This document shows positions 1 through 7,248 of a DNA stretch of 64,000 bases, in pieces. The position numbers and the translations under genes were made by a program. The stretch spans positions 744,001 through 808,000 of the forward strand of contig NZ_JARXVE010000002.1 of the NCBI RefSeq assembly GCF_029893345.1, in the 5' to 3' direction. Source of the DNA: Mycolicibacterium frederiksbergense (GTDB taxonomy: Bacteria > Actinomycetota > Actinomycetes > Mycobacteriales > Mycobacteriaceae). Position 1 is the stretch's first letter. The number at the start of each line of letters is the position of its first letter. The notes under the pieces were generated by a model that was not told the DNA's origin, did no database searches, and was given only the letters and a program-made list of their open reading frames with translations.

Positions 1-2
1 AT

Positions 3-293
3 TTGTTCGTGGTGGCGTTCGGCATGTCATGGGGCCCGGTGGTGTGGGTGCTGCTCGGGGAGATGTTCCCCAACCGGATCCGGGCCGCCGCGCTGGGCCT
101 GGCCGCGGCTGGGCAGTGGGCGGCAAACTGGTTGATCACCGTGTCGTTCCCCGAACTGCGCAATGTGCTCGGCGGGGCGTACGGCTTCTACGCGATCTGT
201 GCGGTGCTGTCGTTCCTGTTCGTCTGGCGTTGGGTCGAGGAGACCAAGGGCAAGAACCTCGAGGACATGCACGCCGACGCGTTGAGCGATTAG
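3..293 (+). CDS. Sugar-porter MFS transporter, C-terminal part (truncated by window edge)
   Basis: This is the last 96 residues of a major facilitator transporter of the sugar porter family. The visible part has the GEMFPNRIRAAALG loop that precedes TM11 in this family, two further hydrophobic segments, and the closing ETKGK signature followed by a short acidic tail. The beginning lies outside the window, so substrate and true start cannot be judged. Its stop codon overlaps by 4 bases the stop of the gene on the opposite strand. The family assignment is strong and the substrate is unknown. Confidence 0.85.
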   Translation: MFVVAFGMSWGPVVWVLLGEMFPNRIRAAALGLAAAGQWAANWLITVSFPELRNVLGGAYGFYAICAVLSFLFVWRWVEETKGKNLEDMHADALSD

Positions 294-814
294 CTCCGGG
301 CCGGCGGATCGGTCGGCAGCGGCGCAGGGACGAAGTCATCGATATAGGGCGCAGCGCCGACGGTGCGGGCGACCTCGACTGCCGCCTCGATCAGCTTCTC
401 GGGGGAGATGGCGCGGTGGGCCAGATAAACCTCACAGTGCCCGACGACCACCCAGACGCTGGACAGCTGGACCTGCACCAGCGCGAATTCGTCGGGCGCT
501 TCGCGCCGTACCTCGTAGGAGCCGGCGTTCGGCGTGCGCAGGTCCAACCGTTCGAGCGTGGCGTCGGCGCCGTACCGGAGCTGTTCGGTTTCTTCGGCGA
601 AGTCAGCGACCGGGAGGACGGAGATGGTCAGGGTCGGTGCTGTGGTGGCGTCGGCGCCCCAGGACGCCGACAAACAGTCGATCGGGCGGATCGGGTTGGC
701 GACGCGATTGCTCTGGACCAAGCCGCCGACCGGCAGGTGCTTGCTCAAGATCGCGCGGATCGCCGTGACCCGCGCAGTGTAGGTGGGCAGCCGCTGGCCG
801 ACTGGTTCGCTCAC
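290..814 (-). CDS. Hypothetical protein beside hisE
   Basis: A 174-residue protein I do not recognise. It has no signal peptide or membrane segment. An open frame extends further upstream, but that would run into hisE on the other strand. The GTG at 814, giving VSEPVGQRLPTY, fits the divergent layout best. The C-terminal half has a mixed alpha/beta look, with a VQVQLSSVWVVVGHCEVYLAH strand region and a helix after EKLIEAA. It is divergent from hisE with about 37 bases between the starts, so the two may share a control region. Function is not inferred. Confidence 0.6.
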   Translation of the reverse strand: MSEPVGQRLPTYTARVTAIRAILSKHLPVGGLVQSNRVANPIRPIDCLSASWGADATTAPTLTISVLPVADFAEETEQLRYGADATLERLDLRTPNAGSYEVRREAPDEFALVQVQLSSVWVVVGHCEVYLAHRAISPEKLIEAAVEVARTVGAAPYIDDFVPAPLPTDPPARS

Positions 815-851
815 CCTTCTATTGCACCCCACAAAGTGACCCCTGCCGAGC

Positions 852-1133
852 ATGAAACAATTCATGGTCGTGAAGACCTTCGAGGCCCTGTTTGGCGAAC
901 TCAGCGACAAAGCGCGCACCAGACCTGCCGGCAGCGGCACGGTCGCCGCACTTGACGCCGGCGTCCATGGGCTCGGCAAGAAGATCCTGGAGGAGGCCGG
1001 CGAAGTATGGCTGGCCGCTGAGCATGAGAGCGACGAGGCGCTGGCCGAGGAGGTCAGCCAGTTGCTGTACTGGACCCAGGTGCTGATGATCTCCCGGGGC
1101 CTGACCCTCGACGACGTCTACCGGAAGCTGTGA
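852..1133 (+). CDS. hisE: Phosphoribosyl-ATP pyrophosphatase HisE
   Basis: This enzyme hydrolyses phosphoribosyl-ATP to phosphoribosyl-AMP, the second step of histidine synthesis, in the cytoplasm. The 93-residue length and sequence closely match mycobacterial HisE from memory. The all-alpha NTP pyrophosphatase motif is visible as [18 protein letters not shown] followed by EEVSQLLYW, with the acidic residues that hold magnesium. Its TGA overlaps the reading region just before hisG, so the two genes are translationally close and surely one transcript. HisI is not in the window, as in other actinobacteria where hisEG is separate from the main his operon. Confidence 0.95.
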   Translation: MKQFMVVKTFEALFGELSDKARTRPAGSGTVAALDAGVHGLGKKILEEAGEVWLAAEHESDEALAEEVSQLLYWTQVLMISRGLTLDDVYRKL

Positions 1134-1147
1134 AAGTGGCCGATCAG

Positions 1148-2002
1148 ATGTTGCGGGTCGCGGTCCCCAACAAGGGTTCGCTCAGCGAGTCGGCCGGCGA
1201 GATTCTCGCCGAGGCCGGTTACCGGCGTCGGCGTGATCCCAAGGATCTGACCGTCGTCGATCCGGTCAACAACGTCGAGTTCTTTTTTCTGCGCCCCAAG
1301 GACATCGCGATCTACGTCGGCTCTGGCCAGCTCGATCTTGGCATCACCGGCCGTGATCTGGCCGCCGACTCCGATGCGCCGGTGCGTGAACGCCTGTCGC
1401 TGGGATTCGGCAACTCCACGTTCCGGTACGCCGGTCCGGCGGGACGGAACTGGACCGCGCAGGATTTGGCGGGCAAGCGCATCGCCACATCGTTTCCGAA
1501 CCTGGTTCGCAAAGACCTCGCGGCGCAGGGCCTCGACGCCACCGTCATCCGGCTCGACGGCGCGGTGGAGATCTCCATCCAGCTCGGGGTCGCCGACGTG
1601 ATCGCCGATGTGGTCGGCTCGGGCCGCACCCTGGGCCTGCACAATCTGGTGGCGTTCGGTGCGCCGCTGTGCGAGTCGGAGGCCGTGCTGATCGAACGCG
1701 ACGGTGTCGAGGGCGATGGCAATGCGGCGGCGCGTGACCAGTTGACCGCCCGGGTGCAGGGCGTGGTGTTCGGCCAGCAGTACCTGATGCTGGATTACGA
1801 CTGCCCGCGTTCGGTTTTGGACCAGGTCACCGCGGTGACACCGGGGCTGGAGTCGCCGACCATCGCGCCGTTGGCCGATCCGGATTGGGTGGCGGTGCGG
1901 GCCTTGGTGCCGCGCCGTGACGTCAACGCCATCATGGACAAGATCGCTGCCATAGGCGCCAAAGCGATACTCGCATCGGATATTCGGTTCTGCCGTTTCT
2001 GA
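1148..2002 (+). CDS. hisG: ATP phosphoribosyltransferase HisG (long form)
   Basis: This enzyme joins ATP and PRPP to start histidine synthesis and is feedback-inhibited by histidine. The 284 residues include the periplasmic-binding-protein-like catalytic domains ([11 protein letters not shown] at the start, GITGRDL, and DVVGSGRTL as the PRPP-binding region). They also include the C-terminal regulatory ACT-like domain of the long HisG form, ending in [13 protein letters not shown] chose the ATG at 1148 because M. tuberculosis HisG begins at the same [13 protein letters not shown] at 1130 overlapping the hisE stop is the alternative and would add six residues. Confidence 0.95.
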   Translation: MLRVAVPNKGSLSESAGEILAEAGYRRRRDPKDLTVVDPVNNVEFFFLRPKDIAIYVGSGQLDLGITGRDLAADSDAPVRERLSLGFGNSTFRYAGPAGRNWTAQDLAGKRIATSFPNLVRKDLAAQGLDATVIRLDGAVEISIQLGVADVIADVVGSGRTLGLHNLVAFGAPLCESEAVLIERDGVEGDGNAAARDQLTARVQGVVFGQQYLMLDYDCPRSVLDQVTAVTPGLESPTIAPLADPDWVAVRALVPRRDVNAIMDKIAAIGAKAILASDIRFCRF

Positions 2003-2069
2003 ATTGGCGGATACCACACCAGATCGCGTGTTAGCGTCCGGGTGACATTTCCCGGCCTCGGAGGTCGCC

Positions 2070-2552
2070 ATGACGCATTTTCTGGTTCTGTTGTTGGCCC
2101 TGCTCATCGGCGTGACGGCGGGACTGCGGTCCTTCTCCGCGCCGGCCGCGGTGGCCTGGGCCGCAGCATTGAGCTGGATCAACCTCGACGGCACCTGGGC
2201 GCAATGGCTGGCGCACCCGATCACGGTCACGGTGCTGACGATTCTTGCTGTCGTGGAGTTGGTCACCGATCAGTTGCCGAACACCCCGAGTCGCAAGACC
2301 GCGGTGCAGTTCATCGCGCGCCTGGTCACCGGCGGCTTCGCCGGCGCAGTGATCGGCACTGCGTGGGGCTACACCTTCGGTGGGCTGGGCGCGGGGATCG
2401 TCGGCGCCGTGCTGGGAACTCTGTGCGGATATGAGGCACGAACGCGTCTGGTCGCGGCCACCGGAGGCCGCGACCTGCCGATCGCCCTGGGGGAGGATGT
2501 CGTTGCGCTGCTGGGGGCCTTCGGTGTCGCCGCGTTGACCTTGGTCGTCTAG
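2070..2552 (+). CDS. DUF4126-type integral membrane protein
   Basis: A 160-residue membrane protein with about four hydrophobic segments: near residues 3-20, 48-65, a glycine-rich stretch at 85-125, and the C-terminal 135-160. The opening LLALLIGVTAGLRSFSAPAAV and the later TPSRKTAVQFIAR resemble DUF4126 proteins and the gene next to hisG in M. tuberculosis. A GGAGG motif lies just upstream of the ATG. It follows hisG by 67 bases on the same strand and ends four bases before the next start, so it may be co-transcribed with both. Biochemical function is unknown. Confidence 0.8.
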   Translation: MTHFLVLLLALLIGVTAGLRSFSAPAAVAWAAALSWINLDGTWAQWLAHPITVTVLTILAVVELVTDQLPNTPSRKTAVQFIARLVTGGFAGAVIGTAWGYTFGGLGAGIVGAVLGTLCGYEARTRLVAATGGRDLPIALGEDVVALLGAFGVAALTLVV

Positions 2553-2556
2553 TCCC

Positions 2557-3933
2557 ATGGCCCCCGCTCGGAATTTCGACGCGGTCATCATCGGCGCGGG
2601 TCAGGCCGGACCGCCGCTGGCCGGCCGGTTGACCGCGGCGGGGCAGACCGTCGCGGTGATCGAACGCAAGCTGGTCGGCGGCACCTGTGTCAACAACGGG
2701 TGCATTCCCACCAAAACCCTTGTCGCCAGCGCACATGCCGCCCACCTGGCTCGGCGTGGCGCCGATTTCGGTGTCGGTACAGGCGAAGTCGGTGTCGATA
2801 TGGCAAAGGTCAAGGCCCGCAAGGACGCAATTATGCTGGCCGACCGGCACGGCGTCGAGGACTGGCTGCAGGGGATGGAGGGCGCCACCCTGATCCGGGG
2901 CCACGCCCGCTTCGTCGATCCACACACCGTCGAGGTTGATGGCCAGCCGCTGCGGGCCGAGCGGATCTTCCTCAATGTGGGTGCCCGTGCTGTGGTTCCG
3001 GATTTTCCCGGGCTGGACGGCATCGACTACCTGACCAATGTCGGCATCCTCGAACTCGACGTGCTGCCCGAGCACCTGGTGATCGTCGGCGGCAGCTACA
3101 TCTCGCTTGAGTTCGCCCAGATGTACCGCCGCTTCGGGGCTCGGGTCACCGTGATCGAGAGGGGATCGCGGCTGGCCTTCCGGGAGGACGAGGACGTCTC
3201 CGCCGCGATCATCGAGATCATCCGGGCCGAGGGCATCGACGTGGTGTTGAACGCCACCGGAATCCGGTTCGCCAAGCGGGACGGTGGATTCGAGCTGACG
3301 CCGCGCGAGGGTGCGGACCCGATCAGCGGGACGCACCTGCTGCTGGCGGTGGGACGTACACCCAACACCGACGATCTCGGGCTGCAGAACGCGGGGGTGG
3401 AGACCGACAAGCGGGGCTACGTCGTGGTCGACGATCAGCTACGCACCACCGTCGAACACGTCTGGGCCATGGGCGATTGCAACGGCAAAGGCGCGTTCAC
3501 CCACACCTCCTACAACGATTTCGAGATCGTGGCCGCCAACCTGCTTGACGACGATCCACGCCGGGTGAGTGACCGGGTCCCTACCTATGCGCTCTACATC
3601 GACCCGCCGCTGGGCCGGGCCGGGATGACCGTGGATCAGGTACGGGCGTCCGGCCGAAAAGCGTTGGTGGGCAAGCGCCCGATGACCCGGGTGGGCCGCG
3701 CGGTGGAGAAGGGTGAGACCGAGGGCTTCATGAAAGTGGTAGTGGACGCCGAGACCGAAGAGATCCTCGGGGCAGCCATCCTCGGCGTCGGCGGCGACGA
3801 GGTGGTGCATTCGATCATCGACGTCATGTCTGCCAAATTGCCCTACACCGCGATATCCCGCACCATGCACATCCACCCCACGGTCAGCGAGCTGCTGCCT
3901 ACGATGCTGCAGGAGTTGACGCCGCTGGACTGA
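2557..3933 (+). CDS. FAD-dependent pyridine nucleotide-disulfide oxidoreductase (mercuric reductase-like)
   Basis: A 458-residue class I flavoprotein disulfide reductase. The N-terminal FAD site IIGAGQAGPPLAGRL is followed by the redox-active pair in GGTCVNNGCIPTK (Cys44 and Cys49). The NAD(P) site VIVGGSYISLEFAQ and the second FAD segment VWAMGDCNGKGAF follow. The C-terminal dimerisation domain carries the HIHPTVSELLP motif with the proton-relay His-Glu pair. It has no N-terminal metal-binding domain, no C-terminal Cys pair and no mer genes nearby. A general thiol/quinone or dithiol oxidoreductase is therefore likelier than a true mercuric reductase. Substrate unknown. Its end overlaps the convergent flavodoxin gene by 35 bases. 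Confidence 0.85.
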   Translation: MAPARNFDAVIIGAGQAGPPLAGRLTAAGQTVAVIERKLVGGTCVNNGCIPTKTLVASAHAAHLARRGADFGVGTGEVGVDMAKVKARKDAIMLADRHGVEDWLQGMEGATLIRGHARFVDPHTVEVDGQPLRAERIFLNVGARAVVPDFPGLDGIDYLTNVGILELDVLPEHLVIVGGSYISLEFAQMYRRFGARVTVIERGSRLAFREDEDVSAAIIEIIRAEGIDVVLNATGIRFAKRDGGFELTPREGADPISGTHLLLAVGRTPNTDDLGLQNAGVETDKRGYVVVDDQLRTTVEHVWAMGDCNGKGAFTHTSYNDFEIVAANLLDDDPRRVSDRVPTYALYIDPPLGRAGMTVDQVRASGRKALVGKRPMTRVGRAVEKGETEGFMKVVVDAETEEILGAAILGVGGDEVVHSIIDVMSAKLPYTAISRTMHIHPTVSELLPTMLQELTPLD

Positions 3934-4540
3934 GCGTGCGGCCGATGTTGAGCTGACGGGTCACCAGCGCGACCCGCTGCCCGAGGTGGCGGCAGGTTTG
4001 TACGTCTGCCGGATGCACCTGGTCCGGGTCGGCGTCGACATCAGTGGCGGCGGCGGCGCCCAGCCAGAAGCCCAGCCGGTTCAGGTCGTGCTCGCTGCCG
4101 GCCGAGCTGTTCCAACCCGGGCCCAAACCCAGGTTCACCCAATGCATGTGGTGCTGGGCGGCGAAGATCGCCAGCGAGTTCAGCGTGGCGAGCTTGTCGC
4201 CGCTCTTGGCCCCGGAGTTGGTGAAGCCGGCGGCGACCTTGTCCCGCCAGCTGCCGGTCATGCAGCGCCGGCCGGTCTTCTCGGCGAAGGCCTGGAACCC
4301 GGCCGAGACGTTGCCCATGTAGGTGGCGGTACCGAAGATCATCGCGTCGGCGCCGTCGAGGGTGTCCCAGTCGTCGTCGGTCATGGTGGCGACGGGCAGG
4401 ACGGTGACCTTGGCGCCGCCGTCGCGCGCACCGGCGGCCACTGCCTCGGCGAGCGTGGTGGTATGGCCGAACCCGGAGTGGTAGACCACCGCGACAGAGG
4501 GGGCTGCGATGTCAGTTCCGTTGTGTCCGTTGTGAATCAT
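3899..4540 (-). CDS. Flavodoxin-family FMN-dependent NAD(P)H:quinone oxidoreductase-like protein
   Basis: A 213-residue protein of the WrbA/NAD(P)H-dependent FMN reductase type. The FMN phosphate loop is seen as VVYHSGFGHTTTLAEAVAAGA, and FGTATYMGNVSAGFQAFAEKT and GFTNSGAKSGDK match the isoalloxazine-contact loops of WrbA-like enzymes. The start was set at the ATG at 4540, whose ATGA overlaps the stop of the SRPBCC gene. This makes it the third gene of a tightly coupled ArsR-SRPBCC-flavodoxin operon. Probable role is two-electron reduction of quinones or similar electrophiles; the true substrate is not visible. Confidence 0.85.
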   Translation of the reverse strand: MIHNGHNGTDIAAPSVAVVYHSGFGHTTTLAEAVAAGARDGGAKVTVLPVATMTDDDWDTLDGADAMIFGTATYMGNVSAGFQAFAEKTGRRCMTGSWRDKVAAGFTNSGAKSGDKLATLNSLAIFAAQHHMHWVNLGLGPGWNSSAGSEHDLNRLGFWLGAAAATDVDADPDQVHPADVQTCRHLGQRVALVTRQLNIGRTLSPAASTPAAS

Positions 4541-5049
4541 GACTGTCCCTTTCCTAAGCGTTGCGCCACTTCCTGATAACGCTGACCCCACTCCGGCAAT
4601 GGGTCACCGGCCAGATATGCCTCCATGCGATCCAAGAAGGCATGGGTGCCGGGGTGGAATCCCCGGCCGTCGGGAACGGTCAGGCCGCGGTGGCTGAATC
4701 GCAGCAGGGTGCCGTCCCCGTCGGGGGTGAGTTCATAACGCACCACACCGCACCCGGTGTCGGTGAGCACCGGCTGGCTCCACTCGTGCTCGAACACCCG
4801 CGGTGGATCCCAGACCCGGATCCGGCCGGTCATCTTCTTGCGCTCCGGGGGAAACGGCGGACCGGTGGGCACCATCTCGATGGTCCCGCCTTCGCGGGCG
4901 TCGATCGTCGTCTTGCCCATCCATTGATCGCGCTGTGCCGGATCGGTGATCGCCGACCACACCGCATCGATGGGGTAGGGGAGTCGGCGTTCGAAGTGGA
5001 GCGCCGCCCGGTCGCCCTCGATGGTGAGTTTTCCTTCCCGCCCGGTCAT
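4537..5049 (-). CDS. SRPBCC domain protein (AHSA1 / polyketide-cyclase-like)
   Basis: A 170-residue START-like protein. After a short leader, the fold begins with FERRLPYPIDAVWSAITDPAQRDQWM, the usual strand-helix entry of AHSA1-type proteins. It continues through ARVFEHEW-like strands (here PRVFEHEWSQPV) and ends with a long C-terminal helix containing FLDRMEAYLAGDPLPEW. It has ATGA overlaps with arsR upstream and the flavodoxin gene downstream. ArsR-SRPBCC pairs are very common in actinobacteria, where the SRPBCC protein is thought to bind a hydrophobic ligand. The ligand here is unknown. Confidence 0.88.
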   Translation of the reverse strand: MTGREGKLTIEGDRAALHFERRLPYPIDAVWSAITDPAQRDQWMGKTTIDAREGGTIEMVPTGPPFPPERKKMTGRIRVWDPPRVFEHEWSQPVLTDTGCGVVRYELTPDGDGTLLRFSHRGLTVPDGRGFHPGTHAFLDRMEAYLAGDPLPEWGQRYQEVAQRLGKGQS

Positions 5050-5363
5050 TTCGTCTCCTTGTGGGTCGCTTCCAGATGGCGTTCCAGGGCGTCGAGGTGA
5101 TCGGCCCAGTAGCGGCGGTACCGCTCGATCCACTTGTCGATCTGCACCAGGCCGTCGGCGCGCAATGCGTAGATGCGGCGCTGCGCATCGGGCCGCACCT
5201 CGACCAGACCCACCTCGCGCAGCACCCTGAGGTGGCGTGACACGGTCGGCTGGGTCAGCCCGGGCAGGGTTGCCACCAACTCGCCCGCGGTGCGTTCACC
5301 GTCGACGAGAGCGTCGAGCAATGCGCGTCTGCTGGGTTCCGCGACCGCCTCGAACACGTCCAT
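5046..5363 (-). CDS. ArsR-family transcriptional regulator
   Basis: A 105-residue winged-helix repressor. Helix-turn-helix residues are clear in LPGLTQPTVSRHLRVLREVGLVEVR (about 33-57), followed by a wing with QRRIYALR. A C-terminal helical tail (IDKWIERYRRYWADHLDALERHL) likely forms the dimer. It lacks the ELCVCDL cysteine box of arsenic sensors, so it should be a non-metal ArsR of the type paired with SRPBCC genes. It is the first gene of the reverse operon and overlaps the SRPBCC start by four bases. The palindrome just upstream suggests self-regulation. Confidence 0.92.
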   Translation of the reverse strand: MDVFEAVAEPSRRALLDALVDGERTAGELVATLPGLTQPTVSRHLRVLREVGLVEVRPDAQRRIYALRADGLVQIDKWIERYRRYWADHLDALERHLEATHKETK

Positions 5364-5394
5364 TAGACGAGTATTGCACTCCGTCTATATAGAC
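5364..5394 (-). promoter_or_regulatory. Probable ArsR operator: nested inverted repeats upstream of arsR
   Basis: Two symmetric elements sit immediately upstream of the arsR ATG. A perfect 12-base palindrome GTCTATATAGAC lies at 5383-5394. A wider imperfect inverted repeat pairs TAGACGAGT (5364-5372) with ACTCCGTCTA (5378-5387). The AT-rich core is conspicuous in this GC-rich setting and could double as the -10 region. The position fits an autoregulatory operator; binding is inferred, not seen. Confidence 0.5.
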
Positions 5395-5630
5395 ACAAGA
5401 GAATATAAGTAGCCAAGTTCTCCTTGGCGCCGGTTTCGTCCGCGGGCTGGGGTTTTGCGGTTCTGCGCTACCCATAGAGGCATGGCCCCGCCGACGCCTC
5501 AAACCTGAAGTTCCTATGCGGTTTTCGCCGCCCTGGCGAGCCGGCCGACCCGTGTGTGAGAGCTCATCGGGGCATGCGCCGTAGCTCGGCCAGCGGCATC
5601 AACCCGCTGCCGGACCATTAGCGGGCGAGG
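5395..5630. other. Intergenic stretch with no gene seen
   Basis: About 240 bases between the arsR control region and the end of the GHGW-repeat gene. The first part is moderately AT-rich (AGAGAATATAAGTAG) and may hold the arsR -35 region on the reverse strand. The remainder has no convincing open frame, hairpin or RNA gene that I can support. Confidence 0.4.
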
Positions 5631-5888
5631 CTAGTCGCCGCCCCAACCGTGGCCCCAACCGTGGCCCCAACCGTGGCCCCAGCCGTGGCCCCAACCCCAG
5701 TTTGGGCCCCAGTCGACCCATCCGGGCCCGTTCACGCATGCGGATGCGTAGCCCCAAGGGCCGGTTACGCAGATACCACCACCACCGTCTGCTGAAGCCT
5801 GCCCCGCTCCCGCGATGGCGAACACTACCGACAACGCCACCGCGCCCAATGCCGCTGCCGTCTTTCCGAGGATTCCTGACCAGGTCAT
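5631..5888 (-). CDS. Small secreted protein with C-terminal GHGW repeats
   Basis: An 85-residue protein with a typical Sec signal peptide: residues 1-33, hydrophobic core ALGAVALSVVFAIAG, probable cleavage after ASA. The mature part starts with glycines, contains two cysteines (GGICVTG and ASACVNG) that may form a disulfide, and is rich in tryptophan. It ends in four exact GHGW units encoded by a 12-base DNA repeat. Similar short Gly/Trp/His-rich exported proteins occur in mycobacteria, but I do not know a function. The regularly spaced His residues could bind metal; that is conjecture. Confidence 0.72.
   Translation of the reverse strand: MTWSGILGKTAAALGAVALSVVFAIAGAGQASADGGGGICVTGPWGYASACVNGPGWVDWGPNWGWGHGWGHGWGHGWGHGWGGD
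5641..5696. repeat. 12-base tandem repeat inside the GHGW gene
   Basis: Four to five tandem copies of a 12-base unit (GGCCCCAACCGT on the plus strand), with one base variant (CAGCCGT) in the fourth copy. They encode the GHGW units on the reverse strand. Because the unit is a multiple of three, copy-number change would lengthen or shorten the protein without a frameshift. Confidence 0.85.
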
Positions 5889-5997
5889 CGCTGTGCCTCC
5901 AATCCCTGCATCTCGAGCCTAGCTCGGTTTGACTGATGGAGGCGCGACCACCAACACCCAGACGGCGCGGGGTTTTGGACGTGCTCATTCAGCGGGG

Positions 5998-6330
5998 TTA
6001 GCGCCCGTGGCCGCCGCCTCCGCCGCCGGGGTGCGCATTGAACCCGGGCGAAGCGACGTCTGATTCGGTGAGCTGGAAGGGAGTCTCAAAGAGGCTGGGG
6101 TTGTTGAGGGACGAAACCACGTCATCGACGTTGCCTTGCGGAAGCCCCAGGGCAGTGGACGTGTTGTCGTTGGGCGGAACGCAGGTGCCATCCAGCGCTA
6201 CTTCGCCGTCCGAGCACGTCAGGTCGTCTGCGTGGGCGACGGCGGGTGCACCGATGATTGCGGATACCGCAAACCCTGTGCCAACCGCCGCCAGGAATGA
6301 AGTGATGGTTCGTGTCTTTATTGGGCGCAT
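5998..6330 (-). CDS. Small secreted protein with glycine-rich tail, unknown function
   Basis: A 110-residue exported protein. The start at 6330 gives a standard signal peptide (MRPIKTRTITSFLAAVGTGF, then SAIIGAPAVAHA) cleaved near residue 34. The mature region begins DDLTCSDGEVALDGTCVPPN, with two cysteines likely in a disulfide. It then has an acidic/polar middle and a GGGGGGHGR end. A frame extension of 14 codons upstream lacks signal-peptide sense and was dropped. It lies about 110 bases upstream of the GHGW gene on the same strand, so this is a pair of small Gly-rich exported proteins. Function unknown. Confidence 0.72.
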   Translation of the reverse strand: MRPIKTRTITSFLAAVGTGFAVSAIIGAPAVAHADDLTCSDGEVALDGTCVPPNDNTSTALGLPQGNVDDVVSSLNNPSLFETPFQLTESDVASPGFNAHPGGGGGGHGR

Positions 6331-6450
6331 TGCACGCTTCCTTCCCGCTGTTGGAGTGCGGGAATTTAGCAATTGAACCTGTCTCTTGACAGGGGCAGGA
6401 GCAATGAATGTGCCATGAACTGCGCGGTTGGTGCCAGTTTCACCATTCGA

Positions 6451-7248
6451 TCAGGGCACGCGCAACACCAGCAGGGTCTGGGCCGAGGTTCCGATAAACC
6501 CTTGACGGTCAAAGATTTCCGCGGTTGTCACGCCGATGCCGTCCGGGCCGATCGACCCGCGCGCCCGCAATGCGAAATCCGAGCCCACCGGAAGCCGATG
6601 CAGATGGACCGCGGTGTCGGTGTTCATGAACACGAACTTGTCCGGATCCAGCGCCGCGCCAATACCGTTGGCTGAATCCACCACGAGCGCCAGGCGCTGC
6701 AGGGCCGTCGTCTCCTCATCATCGACCACGGGTGTCAACGGACTCATCCACGCCACGGCGGCCTCGCCCTCGGCGGTACGTTGCCGGCGCCAGGACACAC
6801 TCTCCAGATAACCCGGTGCGCCTTCCCAGCTGTGCGCCACGTCGGCGGCCTCACCCTCCACCAACGGCGCAAAGCGATCGGTAACCACATCGCTGGTGTC
6901 GCTGGGGGCCAGCAGCCAGGCCGTCACCCGGGCCACCGCACGCCAAGTGCCGTCGGGCCGTTGCGCCGCCATCTCGGAGACGACCATCGAGATCCGTGCG
7001 CCCGGCCGGTCCACCCAGGCCCGAACCCGCACCGGCGCAACCGGAATCGCGCCCAGAATGTCGAGTGTCAACCGTCCGATCCGCAGGCCTGAGCCCGCGG
7101 TCAGCTCCTCGATCGCCTTGGTCAGCAGCGCCAGTGGCGGCGAGCCATGCTGAATAGCCGGATCCCAGTTACTGCGGGTGTCGGCGGTGGATTCGAACAG
7201 CTGGTACTCACCATCGGCACCGAGCCGATGGTAGTGACACCCGATCAT
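6451..7248 (-). CDS. Thioesterase-superfamily protein (double hotdog type)
   Basis: A 265-residue protein resembling the TesB-like acyl-CoA thioesterase superfamily common in actinobacteria. The N-terminal hotdog includes TRSNWDPAIQHGSPPLALLTKAIEEL with the GSPP stretch preceding the long helix. The second half has a second set of strands (GFIGTSAQTLLVLR at the end). Predicted activity is acyl-CoA hydrolysis; the acyl chain is not predictable. The ATG at 7248 overlaps the stop of the RecB-like gene upstream by four bases, so the two are co-translated. Confidence 0.75.
   Translation of the reverse strand: MIGCHYHRLGADGEYQLFESTADTRSNWDPAIQHGSPPLALLTKAIEELTAGSGLRIGRLTLDILGAIPVAPVRVRAWVDRPGARISMVVSEMAAQRPDGTWRAVARVTAWLLAPSDTSDVVTDRFAPLVEGEAADVAHSWEGAPGYLESVSWRRQRTAEGEAAVAWMSPLTPVVDDEETTALQRLALVVDSANGIGAALDPDKFVFMNTDTAVHLHRLPVGSDFALRARGSIGPDGIGVTTAEIFDRQGFIGTSAQTLLVLRVP

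Noticed and set aside
2557..3933. Mercuric reductase gene of a mercury resistance operon
   Set aside because: It lacks the N-terminal metal-binding domain and the C-terminal Cys pair, and there are no merR, merT or merP genes nearby; kept as a general disulfide reductase.
5641..5696. Short tandem repeat looking at first like a CRISPR-type array
   Set aside because: Repeats are 12 bases with no spacers and code for GHGW units of a secreted protein.
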